Source: Enterobacter sp. EA-1
Lineage (GTDB): Bacteria > Pseudomonadota > Gammaproteobacteria > Enterobacterales > Enterobacteriaceae
NCBI GenBank assembly: GCA_002886105.1
Contig: CP025776.1
Coordinates: 3,038,001 to 3,102,000 of the forward strand
Length of the DNA stretch: 64,000 nt
Direction of reading: 5' to 3'
Under the pieces are notes generated by a model that did no database searches, was not told the DNA's origin, and was given only the letters and a program-made list of their open reading frames with translations. Shown here in pieces: positions 10,138 to 20,302 of the stretch. The position numbers were made by a program, and so were the translations under genes. Positions within the stretch are counted from its first letter, which is position 1. Each line of letters begins with the position of its first letter.

Positions 10138-10649
10138 GTGGCGGAACCCGTGCAGCAGACTAAAATCCTCGTCAGCGCCTGTCTGATGGGCTTTAAAGTG
10201 CGTTACAACGGCAGTGAAAAAGCGGCATTACAGGAGACGTTGCAGCACTGGCAGCAGGAGAACAGGCTGGTCATCCACTGCCCGGAGCTGGCTGCAGGCT
10301 AGCGGTTCCGCGACGACCGGCGGAAATCGTCGGCGGTAACGGCGCCGATGTGATGCGCGGTAGCGCACGGATCCTCGAAAATAACGGCCGTGATGTGACA
10401 GCGCATTACCAACTGGCGGCGTGGCTGGCGCTACAGGCGGCACAACACGCGGTGCAGCGCTGCGCTGTTGACCGATGGCAGTCCCACCTGCGGCAGCCAG
10501 TTCATTTATAACGGTGCCTTCAGCGGCACGCAGCAACCCGGAAGGGGTGTGGCCGCTGCGCTACTGGAGCAACATGGCATCCGCGTTTTTCCGCAGAGCA
10601 ATTACCGGCGCTGATCGTCTGGGTTAACGAAAGGGAGAAGAGTCAGTGA
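10138..10649 (+). CDS. DUF523 protein (TudS-like 2-thiouracil desulfidase family)
   Basis: Cytoplasmic protein of about 170 residues. The GTG start at 10138 follows CCGGAG. The Cys motif region [13 protein letters not shown] and the second motif [15 protein letters not shown] supply cysteines that bind an iron-sulfur cluster in the family; [15 protein letters not shown] and [15 protein letters not shown] lie between. The end overlaps the yeaO GTG start by four bases, implying translational coupling. Several one-base indels interrupt the frame. Family members remove sulfur from thiouracil; activity here is inferred. Confidence 0.75.
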
Positions 10650-10994
10650 TCCAATGCAAACGCGTGTATGACGCCGTATCCGACAGTGATGGTTACCGGG
10701 TACTGGTCGACAGACTGTGGCCGCGCGGCGTGAAAAAAACAGACCTGCCCTACGATGAGTGGAATAAGGATCTGGCCCCCGTCGACGGCGCTGCGCAAAG
10801 CCTTCCACGGCGAGGCGCTCGATTTTGCCGCCTTCAGTGAAAGCTATCATCAGGAGCTGGCCGCGCACCGAGGACGAGGGGAAACAACTGGCAGCGCGGG
10901 GTAAAAAAGCACCGTCACGCTGTTATACGCGGCGAAGGACACGCAGCAAAACCACGCTGAAGTGCTGGCGAAATGGCTGCGTTCGCTGGTTTAG
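10646..10994 (+). CDS. yeaO: DUF488 family protein YeaO
   Basis: Small cytoplasmic protein (about 116 residues) of unknown function. It starts [19 protein letters not shown] and continues [20 protein letters not shown], the hallmark of DUF488. The tail reads [17 protein letters not shown] and ends AKWLRSLV after two indels. The GTG start has AAGGGAGAAG upstream and overlaps the DUF523 gene end. E. coli has yeaO directly after nimT. Confidence 0.85.
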
Positions 10995-11419
10995 TCGATG
11001 ACGCGTTCCAGCACGTCCTGCGGCTGGCTGTCAGGCATCAGCGGCATCAGGTGTTCTGCGCGGACAAACGCAAAACCATGCTGGCCGTCAAACGATGTGA
11101 CATTGCCGGTCACCAGCCACAGCGCGCGGGTGGCGTTGCGCGGCAATTCGGTCATCACGCCATTGACCGGGTTCAACATGCGTTCACCCGGCTGACACAG
11201 CCCGAACAATTCAACCGACTTACCAATATTGCCCCGTCCATTGGCAGTTTGGGCACCGATCACCATTGCCGGTGCTGCCCGGTCGTAACTGGAACATACT
11301 TCTCTCACGTATTCGCTAAAAAATAAGATAATTCTTAATTGGAAGTGTACCGGCAAGGCGGTTATTGTCACGATCCGGATGGCAACCCATTGCGAAACCC
11401 TCATGCCCGCCCCTTTCAC
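10991..11419 (-). CDS. Hypothetical protein, family not recognised
   Basis: The open frame reads 142 codons, with recognisable sequence FVRAEHLMPLMPDSQPQDV and stop four bases inside yeaO's end (convergent). Upstream, the other frame (start near 11480, with ATGLWRRYFGKGERGGHEGF) seems to be the true N-terminal part, so the gene probably extends to about 11480 with a frameshift near 11390. No motif or signal peptide identifies it. It occupies the place of yoaF in E. coli but does not resemble YoaF. Confidence 0.4.
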   Translation of the reverse strand: MKGAGMRVSQWVAIRIVTITALPVHFQLRIILFFSEYVREVCSSYDRAAPAMVIGAQTANGRGNIGKSVELFGLCQPGERMLNPVNGVMTELPRNATRALWLVTGNVTSFDGQHGFAFVRAEHLMPLMPDSQPQDVLERVID

Positions 11420-11575
11420 CTTTGCCGAAATAACGTCGCCACAGACCGGTTGCGAGCGAAGATGGCATGCGGCATCTCCATGATTTCTCCATCGTTACTG
11501 CACTTTTGCCCCCTATAGTGTGCCCTGTTCTCACCCATGACCAGAGAACATCATTCCGTAATCAATGAGTTTTTT

Positions 11576-11602
11576 GCCCCGCTTCATCAACGGGGCTTTT
11601 TT
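11576..11602. terminator. Bidirectional terminator hairpin
   Basis: Stem GCCCCG / CGGGGC with T-runs on both outer sides. It lies in the 200-base gap before dgcP. Confidence 0.6.
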
Positions 11603-11736
11603 CGTTCTTCTCCGATTTGGAATGATCCCCCCACCCTGATGTATACAAAAATAACCTGCTTCATGGTTTAATACCGCGCACTCGAAATATCCTGTATCAA
11701 TGTGTATGGCGGGTCTGTACACAGGAGCCCAACGTC

Positions 11737-12863
11737 ATGTCAGATTTTATTCTTGCTCGCGTCTCTGAGACCCTTTCGAAAGAGCAATCACTGGAAAGCC
11801 CGGGTTCACCAATTGCTGGAAATGCTGGAGATGGTGACGGATATGGAATCCACTTACCTGACCAAAATTGACGATGACGCCCGCCTGCAACACATTGTTT
11901 ACTCTCGTAATACGAAGCAGCTCAATATCCCGGAAGGCTTCTCCCTGCCGTGGGGGGACAGTTTGTGTAAGCGCGCGCTGGATGACGGCTGCCCGTTCAG
12001 CAATGATGTGGCGACGATGTGGGGGAGATTGCGAAGCCGCGAAAGCCCTCGGCATCACCACCTATTTAAGTACGCCGGTGCAACTGGCAGACGGCTCGCT
12101 GTACGGCACATTGTGCGCCGCCAGTAACGCGAAGAAGTCGCTCAGCGTGCGCGGCGAGCAAGTGTTGCATCTGTTCGCCGGTCTGATTGCGCGCACCATT
12201 GAAAAGAGCATCTGGTCAATCAACTGCGTGAAGCCAATGCCGCGTTAATTGCCCACTCGTATACCGATGCGTTGACCGGTTTGCCGAATCGCCGGGCGAT
12301 TTTCGATAACTGGCAGCGCTGTTTGCACAGGCCCGCAACCGCAAGCGCTACATCCTTATTGCGTTTATCGATCTGGATAATTTTAAAGTCATTAACGATC
12401 AGCTCGGCCACGAAGCAGGAGATCAGTTCCTGATCGAGGTGGGACAGCGGATTGCGCAGGAACGCGATAAAGACGATATTGCCGGTCGCCTCGGTGGCGA
12501 TGAGTTCCTGATAGCCTGCCTTGGCGGTCCGCTCGAGGAGCCACAAAGGCTTCATCTCACATCGCTGAAAAGAGTCTGGATAAGTCGATTAGCGGGCAAT
12601 ATGTGCTGGGAAAAATCCACATTTTCTACCCCGGCGCCAGTATTGGCGTGATTGAAATCAACCCGAATCTCACGGATGAAGATGGTGCGTTGCGCGCCGC
12701 AGATGAAGTGATGTATCAGGTAAAAAATAACAAAGAAAAAAATAACCTTTCAGCGCCTCAACTAAGCAGATTTGAGGTCGCGAATGGAGAAAAAATCTCA
12801 TTTTCTTCTATTTCTTATACAATTGATTTCTGGCGATTATCGCCAGTGAAGGAGTTTTCGTGA
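11737..12863 (+). CDS. dgcP: Diguanylate cyclase DgcP (YeaP), GAF-GGDEF
   Basis: Makes cyclic di-GMP. The N-terminal GAF domain includes LLEMLEMVTDMESTYLTKID, SLPWGDSLCKRALDDG and DGSLYGTLCAASNAK; the C-terminal GGDEF domain has DALTGLPNRRAIFDNW and the intact active-site motif RLGGDEFLIA. The start MSDFILARVSETLSKEQ matches E. coli DgcP. The frame here ends VKEFS at 12863, some 35 residues longer than E. coli, and overlaps the yoaJ start as GTGA. At least four indels occur. Neighbouring EAL proteins could balance its product. Confidence 0.85.
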
Positions 12864-12934
12864 GAAAGACAACTATCATTATGCTTATTGTGGCGATCGT
12901 CGCCGTTGCCGGAACGCAATTCGGCTGGTGGTAA
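12860..12934 (+). CDS. yoaJ: Small membrane protein YoaJ
   Basis: A 24-residue single-helix membrane peptide starting MRKTTIIMLIVAIV and ending AGTQFGWW, nearly identical to E. coli YoaJ. A strong GAAGGAG site precedes the GTG start. The start overlaps the dgcP stop codon, so translation is probably coupled. Function is unknown in E. coli. It is too short for most ORF callers. Confidence 0.85.
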   Translation: MRKTTIIMLIVAIVAVAGTQFGWW

Positions 12935-13032
12935 TACTGAGCAGTTAATTTTTGCGTCTTCACTTCCCGTGCATATGATGGCGTCATCCGAGCAGAACAC
13001 CGTTGTCTCATTTATTTGGGCAGGAGCTCGCT

Positions 13033-14833
13033 ATGTTCACTGGTCTGAAAAAAGCGAAAGCAAACGGCATGCAGCGCTGGAACTATTGAGTAAACAAGAT
13101 AAACCCCGCGATGCAGCGCTTGCTGAGTTTGCAAATCTGGCATGTGAAGTCATGGGTGTCGATGGATGCTTTATTACCACGTTCGACGACGATTACCAAT
13201 ATATTAAATATGTTAAAACATTCCCATCGAACATGTCCAGATTTGCATCGAACAGACGATGTGCCAATATTCCCTGCGGGCGTGCCAGACGGTTATTTGG
13301 CTCCGATACGCGGGTTGATGATCGATTTAATTACCAGCCGCTGGTAAAAGCGGCGATATTATTTTTTACGCCTCCGCGCCAATGATCAATAAAGACGGCG
13401 TGGTCCTCGGAACATTGTGTCAGTCACCCGGAGACCTATGTTCCCTCCTCCGCAGGTAACCAACTTTCATCGCGTTGCTTCTCTCGCCGCCGTCTTTCTG
13501 GAATCCTGTTACGCCGCCGGTCTGGTGGATGCGCTGACCGGTCTGCCAAATCGGCAGTTTTGATGAAAGAGATGGAACGGCTGACGCACGAGAAAGTGAG
13601 CGGCAACTATGGATTAGTGATCTTTGACTGCATCGATATGGCGCGCGCTTATGAGCTGTCACGCTATCTGGGGCTTGATGCGCTGGAAAAGTTGCTACAG
13701 AGCTTTGGCCCCTCGCTGCGTTCACGACTGAAGCTGGAAGAGCCCGTTATGCTCTATGCCTTTACGACCGGGCGCTACGCCGTGCTGGTGGATATTGATC
13801 ATGCACTGAAGCTGGTGAAACGGACCAAGCGTTTGCCCTGCATTCAGGCCAAGGTCGCCGGCGATATCGATATCAATCTGAAGATCCATGCCGGTTACGT
13901 TAAGTTTTCCCCGTTGGAAGATAACGCGCAGGAGATTGTGCGCCGGGCATTAGCGCTGCACGAGTCGATCCGACAGGATATCCCGGTGTTGCAGTTCAAC
14001 CCCATCCTCGATCACAAGCGCAATAAAGATTTCAAACTCCTGTATGATCTCAGCGAAGCCATTAAGTCCCCCGAATCAACTTTACCTCGTTTATCAACCT
14101 AAGATTTCGCTACGCACCGGGAAAACCGAAGGTGTGGAAGCGCTGCTGCGCTGGAAGCATCCGCAACTGGGAATATCTCTCCGGCGGTGATCGTGGCGCT
14201 GGCGGAAAAGACCACATTGATGATGGATCTCACCCAGTGGGTCATCAAAACCGTAATTGCTCAGCTTAGGGTCTGGAAGCAACACGGTATCCTGTTGCCG
14301 GTCTCGATTAACGTGACGGTCAGTGACTTTTCGCGCCCCGGTTTTGCCGATGAACTGCATCGCAATGTCCTTTCCGCAGGCCTCTATTCGTCGGACGTGC
14401 GTATTGAGTGTCTGGAAACAGAGAAAGTGCTGGAAAGCGACCCGGCGCTGGAAGAGCTGGACAGACTCAAACTATTGGGCTTTACCATCCTGCTGGATGA
14501 CTTTGGCGCCGGGTACAGCAACATCAGCTACCTGCGCCGCATTCCCATTGATGTGATCAAACGACCGTTCGCTGGTCACCACCGACCCCGGCAGCCGAAT
14601 CATCGCCCGTAACGTCATCATGATGCTAAAGAGTTGCAATATGTGGTGCTGGCGGAGGGATCGAAGATCTGGAAACCGCACGCATGCTGGGCGAGTACGG
14701 CTGTGATGAGGCTCAGGGCTACTTTTTTCTCGCGCCCGCTCTCACCGGAAGAAATTCCGGGCTGGCTGGGAGACAGCAAACCATTCCGCCTGCTGGCAAA
14801 ATGGCCGCTGAACAGCATCAGTATGGTTCCTGA
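13033..14833 (+). CDS. GAF - degenerate GGDEF - EAL phosphodiesterase, copy 1
   Basis: Probable cyclic-di-GMP phosphodiesterase of about 590 residues. Start MFTGLKK follows AGGAG. The GAF region has VMGVDGCFITTFDDDYQYIK. The middle domain begins DALTGLPNRQ, as in GGDEF folds, but the catalytic site is replaced by TTGRYAVLVD, so cyclase activity is not expected. The EAL domain shows GVEALLRWKHP, SINVTVSDFSRPGF, RIECLETEKVLES and the metal-binding ILLDDFGAGYSN. The C-terminus (FSRPLSPEEIPGWL) ends near 14833; the last frame is uncertain. A paralogue lies at 23146. Confidence 0.8.
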
Positions 14834-14964
14834 CCGCTGGCATTGCCTGACTGTTCTCTTTCTCAGCAGTCGGGCGATGTCACAAAATGTCATAAAGACC
14901 TTATTCTATTTCACCTCAATACGTTATCCCCACTTTCGTCTTTTTTATCCCCCTGTAACACCGT

Positions 14965-14990
14965 TAAAGCCCCTGAGAACGTGTCGATAT
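14965..14990 (+). promoter_or_regulatory. Possible FliA (sigma-28) promoter for the chemoreceptor gene
   Basis: TAAA, 14 bases, then GTCGATAT, against the consensus TAAA-N15-GCCGATAA (6 of 8 in the -10). It lies 54 bases upstream of the chemoreceptor start, as expected for a class 3 flagellar promoter. The match is weaker than the one at 33621. Confidence 0.45.
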
Positions 14991-15043
14991 TCAGGTGTGC
15001 GCCCTGTTTTTGCGCCTTAACTGACTATGGGAAGTAACGCGTT

Positions 15044-16614
15044 ATGAAACTCAACCACCTCACTATCGGGCAACGGCTCGGATTTCTGGCTACCCTGCTT
15101 TTGCTGGCAACGCTGTTTATTGGCATACGCGGCTTGTCCATCAATGCCAGCGGATTAGTGCAAAACCAGCACATTATGGCCACGGAGAAGGTGGTTGCGG
15201 ACAGCATTGATACCGCCCGCAACGCGCAGGTACAGTTCAAAAATCCGTACAGGAGTGGAAAAATACCTTGCTGCGTGGTGCACAGAGTCAGGAGGTGTTT
15301 GATAAATATAAAAATGCATTTGTTGAGCAGAGCCAAAAACGCAGGCGCTCCTGAAAACGCTGAGCGAACTGCTGCCGCAACTCGGCCTTGCCAACACCGA
15401 AGCGCTGAAAACCATCACGCTGCATGCCAGCCTTGAGCAGCAGTATCTCGCCGCATTACAACAGTACACGATTGGCGATGTCACCAGCGCCCAGCGCGTT
15501 GATCACTGGTCACCGGTATCGATCGCGAACCGACGCGGATGATCGATGAGATGGTCGCCACCACGCTCAAACAGGCGGCGGTTATTCGCCAACAAACCGA
15601 TGAACGTAACCTTGATCACTACCAGCAAACGCGCCTGATGTTAATCATCGTGATGACATTGACCCTGCTGGTCGGTTTGTTAATTACCCCACGGTGGCTG
15701 GTGCGCAGCATTACCCAACCGCTCGCGCAGGCGGTGTCAGTCGCCCGCAATGTGGCCTCCGGCGACCTGCAATCCTCTTTCACCATCAGCGGGCGGGATG
15801 AAACCGCAGAGTTGATGCGCGCCCTGCAAGAGATGAACGGCAACCTGACGCGGATTGTCGCCGGGGTGCGTTCCGGAACAGAGACCATTGCCGGCGCATC
15901 GCAGGAAATCGCCACTGGCAGCCGCGAGCTCTCTTCTCGTAATGAGGCACAAGCCAGCGCACTGGAACAAACAGCCGCGTCGATGGAAGAGCTGACTTCG
16001 GTGGTGAAAAACAATGCGGAGAACTCTCGTGTCGCCAGCGATATCACCCGCGAGGCCCTTTCGCGTCGCGAATCAGGGCGGAGAAGTGGTCGAGCAAGTG
16101 GTCAGCACCATGGGCGAAATTAACCAACTCTCCACGGAGATCAGCAGCATTATCGGCGTGATCGACAGCATCGCTTTTCAGACGAATATTCTGGCGCTGA
16201 ACGCAGCGGTGGAAGCGGCACGGGCCGGGGCGGAAGGACGCGGTTTCGCCGTTGTCGCCTCAGAGGTTCGCGCACTTGCGCAGCGCTCCGCCACCGCCGC
16301 AAAAGAGATTGGCGCTTTGATCCAGCGTTCGGTGCACCGTATTGATGAAGGTCATTCACTGGTGAAAAACGCCGGTAACGCGATGGGAGAAATCGTGCAG
16401 AGCGTTGAGCGCGTCAGCCAGTTAGTGGAAACCATTTCACTGGCCAGCAAAGAGCAGAGCGTAGGTATTGACCCGGTGCATGTCGCCATTACCCATATGG
16501 ACGCCGCCACCCAACAAAATGCCACCCTATCGCAGCAATCATCCGCTGCCGCGCCATGCAACAACAAGCAGAGAATTTGGCTTTGAGATGGTACAAACTG
16601 CGAGCGCAACATAA
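15044..16614 (+). CDS. Methyl-accepting chemotaxis protein
   Basis: Inner-membrane chemoreceptor of about 520 residues. [20 protein letters not shown] begins the first transmembrane helix; a roughly 150-residue periplasmic helical domain follows; the second helix is [17 protein letters not shown]; a HAMP region ([10 protein letters not shown]) leads to the signalling hairpin [20 protein letters not shown] and [21 protein letters not shown] read the last codons as [10 protein letters not shown] after an indel. No NWETF-type pentapeptide is seen, so CheR/CheB may act on it indirectly. The ligand is unknown. Confidence 0.9.
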
Positions 16615-16635
16615 CCCACTGTAATCCGCATTAAA

Positions 16636-16665
16636 CCTCGCTTCCGGTATTTTGCCGGAACGAGG
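16636..16665 (+). terminator. Hairpin after the chemoreceptor gene
   Basis: Inverted repeat CCTCGcTTCCGG / CCGGAAcGAGG, 20 bases after the stop; there is no strong T-run. Confidence 0.5.
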
Positions 16666-17134
16666 TAATATTGCGACCCGATGAATTAATACACTGATCA
16701 TCAATTTTCTCAATCTATCCGCAGAAAAATTTGCGTTTGATTGCGTTTTGCTCGCAGGTTATAAAAGTACGCATGTGATGGATATACGATTTAACAAGCC
16801 TCAACATTCTTCGCTGGCAGTTTTGATGTCGAAACTGCCATCCTTTATTCCTTTTCTGCTCTTGTCACGTATTAACGTCCATTTTTTGCAGTTTTTGATC
16901 CCGCTAACGTTTTTTTTAAAGAAAGTGAGAATCTGTTATTTTATTAACTGGAAATAACCGGCACGGTTAACAGAAAATATATTCCGTCTGGACAACGAGT
17001 GGAAAAATCAGCGGACTGACTTATACAGATGGCATCCTGCATGCTACGGTCGGATCGCGATGTAAAAACACCACGCCCGTGAAGAGCGCAGAAGAGGTAA
17101 AGCGCCCGGGGGGAAGCGCTTTATTGACAGGTGG
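16666..17134. other. AT-rich gap with no supported gene
   Basis: A 69-codon plus-strand frame (16748-16957) is hydrophobic but has no ribosome site or family signature. I see no RNA gene or repeat. Confidence 0.4.
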
Positions 17135-17389
17135 TTAGTGGGTGCGCAAGAGCATGCTGATTGCATCGTGCTCAGACAATCCGTGCCCCTTAATGGAAAC
17201 TTCCATCGCTTCATCTTGCGTTTGGTTAAATAATGTCTCGTCACCGCTGGCATGCAGATTACCGGATACGACGTCTCCCATTTCGACATCGTATTTCCCG
17301 AGCAGCTCAGCAATAGCAAACTCGCCCTCTTCGTCGCGAATAACGATGAAGCCAATGCGGTGTTCATGATGAACGACAGTACCTTTCAT
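17135..17389 (-). CDS. Conserved-looking hypothetical protein, 84 residues
   Basis: An intact frame without indels starts MKGTVVHHEHRIGFIVIRDE and ends DAISMLLRTH, with GKYDVEMGDVVSGNL in the middle. The opening (short beta strands around a GTV...GFIVI pattern) resembles an OB-fold of the cold-shock type, but the RNP motifs are not obvious. GAAAGGA lies eight bases before ATG. It stands alone between two chemoreceptor genes. Acidic and soluble by composition; role unknown. Confidence 0.6.
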   Translation of the reverse strand: MKGTVVHHEHRIGFIVIRDEEGEFAIAELLGKYDVEMGDVVSGNLHASGDETLFNQTQDEAMEVSIKGHGLSEHDAISMLLRTH

Positions 17390-17639
17390 AAGAAAAATCC
17401 TTTCGCTGGTAGGGATCCTCAGATTAGCTGAATATAGTAGTTTCGGGAATGGTCGCCGCCATTTTTAGTGAGGCTGCATGCGCTCAGGCAACAGCTTTTT
17501 GATCCCCGTGCACAAATATCTGTCCGGGTAGCCCATGCAATGGTGACTCGGGTGTGGCGAACGACAAAAAATTTTCATAATAAAAATTATCTTTCAGGGA
17601 CATACTATAATAAAAACATCTACATTTTATAGGGTTAAA

Positions 17640-17789
17640 ATGAGCAATCGCATTTACACTTTTGTTACCCACCGTGCTTTTTTTCTTCCATGCGGAGAAA
17701 TAATTCCCGGTGCTAAAGTGAAATTAAATGCACGCTCGATATCTCTATTTTATGCCTGTATTGCAAAAGGATATGACCCCCCAAAATAA
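17640..17789 (+). CDS. Small hypothetical protein, 49 residues
   Basis: Frame MSNRIYTFVTHRAFFLPCGE to CIAKGYDPPK, preceded by AGGGTTAAA and, about 30 bases upstream, a TATAAT-like -10. No family is recognised. The AT-rich setting and short length make it tentative. Confidence 0.35.
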   Translation: MSNRIYTFVTHRAFFLPCGEIIPGAKVKLNARSISLFYACIAKGYDPPK

Positions 17790-17871
17790 TGCACTGAGTA
17801 AATAGCATCGTAACCCAATAGGGTAACTACAATATATCAGCAGACCCTGACCTCTCTCGAGAATACTCACT

Positions 17872-19425
17872 ATGCGCAACAATGAGCCAGTCACACAAAA
17901 GAGTTTGTTTTCGATAATAATGCAACGCTGATGTCTACTACCGACCCCGCTAGCTATATCAATTATGCCAATGACGCGTTTATAAAAGTCAGCGGTTTTT
18001 CTATGGAAGAGGTCAAAGGAGAGCCGCATAACTCCGGTGCGTCACCCGGACATGCCTAAAGAGGCATTTGCCGATATGTGGGCAACGCTCAAGCAGGGAG
18101 AACCGTGGACCGCGCTGGTGAAAAACCGCCGTAAAAATGGCGACCATTACTGGGTTCGCGCCAACGCAATCCCGGTGATACGCGCGGGCAGCGTGAAAGG
18201 TTATATGTCTGTGCGCACCAAGCCGCGGGGCCGGAAGAAGTGGCGGCAACAGAGGAGGTGTATCGTCAATTCCGTGAGGGGCGGGCAAAAGGCAAGCGTT
18301 TTCACAAGGGATTGATTATCCACACGGGTCTGATGGGCTGGCGCTCTCTGTTCGTCACCATGCCCTTGCGCTGGCGGTTACGTTCGGCACTGATCGTCAC
18401 GCTGTTGCTCAGCCTGCTAGCAGTATGGAGTAGCGCATTAACAGCGGGTCACCAGTGGAATATTCACCGGTTTTATGACTGCGCTGCTGCTGTTGATCGA
18501 TCTCTGGCTGGAGTATCAAATTGTCCGTCCGGTTGAGCGGCTTTGCCAGCAGGCGTTGCAGGTGGCAAGCGGTGCAACGCATCAGGTCGAGCAGCTCAAC
18601 CGTGTGGATGAAGTGGGCGTCACGCTCCGCGCGATCAATCAGCTTGGGTTGATGTTTCGCTGGCTGGTTAACGATGTCAGCGGCCGGGGCGCAAAACGTA
18701 CTCAAATCGTCTGATTCACTGCGGGCAGGCAATGATGACCTGAGCCGCCAGACTGAACAAGCCGCGTCCAACGTGCAGCAAACCGCAGCCACCATGAATG
18801 AAATGACCGCCACGGTGCGCAGTAACCGGGAAACCGCCGCCGAAGTCACCCGCCTGTCTGAAAGCACCTGCGATGCCGCCCTCCGAGGGGGACAGGTGAT
18901 GAACCATATGATTGAGATGATGGCCGCTATCGCAGACAGCTCCGTGCAGATTGCCAGCATCACCAGCATTATTGATAGCATTGCCTTCCAGACGAATATC
19001 CCCGGCATTAAACGCCGCCGTGGAAGCCGCTCGTGCCGGTGAGCAAGGTAAAGGGTTTGCCGTTGTAGCAGGTGAAGTGCGTAGCCTCGCACAGCGTAGC
19101 GCCCGCGCCGCCAGCGAAATCAAAGAGTTGATTGAAAACAGCGTAACCCATGTCAGCTCAGGCAGCGGGCTGGCAGATGATGCCGGAAAAACCATGAAGG
19201 AGATCGTGGCGCAGGTGCAGAATGTCACCACCCTGATTGCGCATATTAGCGCCGCGACGGCGGAACAAGCCACCGCGCTGGAGTGAAGTGAGCCCACGGC
19301 GGTGGAAGACCCTGGATAAAATCACGCATCAGAATGCAGAGCATGTGCTGGAAAGCGCGGAAGCATCCGGACGCCTTAACCAGCAGGCCATTCGACTGGC
19401 CGAAGCCATTTCCGTATTTAAGTGA
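17872..19425 (+). CDS. Aer-like PAS-containing chemoreceptor
   Basis: Probable energy- or redox-taxis receptor of about 515 residues. It starts [10 protein letters not shown]. The N-terminal PAS domain has [40 protein letters not shown] and [19 protein letters not shown], closely like the FAD-binding PAS of Aer. Next are [20 protein letters not shown] and a second hydrophobic stretch forming the membrane anchor, a HAMP-like part, and the hairpin region [20 protein letters not shown]. The end is AISVFK with no receptor pentapeptide, as in Aer. Several indels split it. FAD binding is inferred from family resemblance. Confidence 0.8.
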
Positions 19426-19513
19426 AGCCAAAGCGATGTAAACTGGATGCAGCACACATTTTCCCGCTATTTACAGGGGGGAATATAGGCTGAGTTCTCA
19501 TGAGGATATTCCT

Positions 19514-19828
19514 ATGAAAAAGTTACTGATCTGTTGTCTGTTCGGCAATACCGCCAATGCGTTGGCCAGAAAGATGCAAAAAGCCGCCGATGCGCAGGGG
19601 CACCAGATGTTGATAAGCGCCATCGGCGTAAGTAATTTTGCCAGTGTTGCGCCGGCTTTTGACTGCTATCTGGTCGCGCCGCATATTCAATATAAGCTGG
19701 ATGAGTTGAAAGAGGCGATTGATGATGCCGCGCCTATCGCGGTGATCGAGAGTTATCCTTTCGCCTCGATGGATGGCGAGAAAGTGCTGGAGTTTGTCAT
19801 GGCGCACATGCCGGCAATGACGACATAA
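19514..19828 (+). CDS. Orphan PTS lactose/cellobiose-type EIIB protein
   Basis: Intact 104-residue frame, MKKLLICCLFGNTANALARK at the N-terminus. The Cys-containing first loop corresponds to the phosphocysteine site of the Lac/Chb EIIB family, although the usual serine-rich CSAGMS pattern is replaced by CLFGNT. Further family features are FDCYLVAPHIQYKLDELKEA. There is no EIIA or EIIC gene nearby, so it may borrow partners or be regulatory. It is followed at once by a terminator and so is probably monocistronic. Confidence 0.65.
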   Translation: MKKLLICCLFGNTANALARKMQKAADAQGHQMLISAIGVSNFASVAPAFDCYLVAPHIQYKLDELKEAIDDAAPIAVIESYPFASMDGEKVLEFVMAHMPAMTT

Positions 19829-19837
19829 AGGAGCCTT

Positions 19838-19863
19838 AAAACCACGTCTGCGGACGTGGTTTT
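19838..19863 (+). terminator. Terminator after the orphan EIIB
   Basis: Stem ACCACGTC / GACGTGGT with A- and T-runs outside. A second palindrome, GCTGGCTTAAGCTTAGCCAG, lies about 25 bases further on. Confidence 0.75.
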
Positions 19864-19931
19864 GCTCTCGGGTGGCGAGTTCAGCCTCGCTGGCTTAAGC
19901 TTAGCCAGCAAAAAAACCACAGGAGACAAGG

Positions 19932-20250
19932 ATGAAAATCAAGGACCCGGCGATCGTGTTTTCAGGAGCGTTGTTACTGCAAGGGTGTTCAGCATTTGAT
20001 AAGCATCATGGCATTAACTGGGGGGGAAGGCCATTGCCCTGCAGCTGAAACGCTCTCTTCCGGAAACCTGCGCATTGAGGATGGCAAGACGCTTAAATGC
20101 CAGTTAAAGCCTTATGTCAGCAATATGGCCTGCCGTGGGATCACCGATAAAACCCATGCCGATGGCGTTTTTTGCCAGAACGGCCTCGGGCAAAATATGT
20201 TGTTTGTGTTTGATGAAAAAGGCGTGCTGCAACGGCACGGCGGCCTGTAG
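19932..20250 (+). CDS. Small lipoprotein, hypothetical
   Basis: About 105 residues. MKIKDPAIVFSGALLLQGCS ends in a lipobox (LQGC), so the protein should be lipid-modified on Cys19. The mature part, after a frameshift, reads GNLRIEDGKTLKCQL and GVFCQNGLGQNMLFVFDEKG, with paired cysteines. AGGAGACAAGG is a strong ribosome site. It converges on leuE. Family not recognised. Confidence 0.55.
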
Positions 20251-20265
20251 CGCCAATAAAAGCGA

Positions 20266-20297
20266 AAGAGGCTTCCCCGCAGGAAACCTCTTTTGTA
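20266..20297. terminator. Bidirectional terminator between the lipoprotein gene and leuE
   Basis: AAAGAGGcTTCC / GGAAaCCTCTTT inverted repeat with one mismatch, flanked by A- and T-rich ends. Confidence 0.6.
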
Positions 20298-20302
20298 TCT
20301 GG

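Noticed and set aside
16748-16957. Hydrophobic 69-codon plus-strand frame
   Set aside because: No ribosome site and no recognisable family; AT-rich DNA readily gives such frames.
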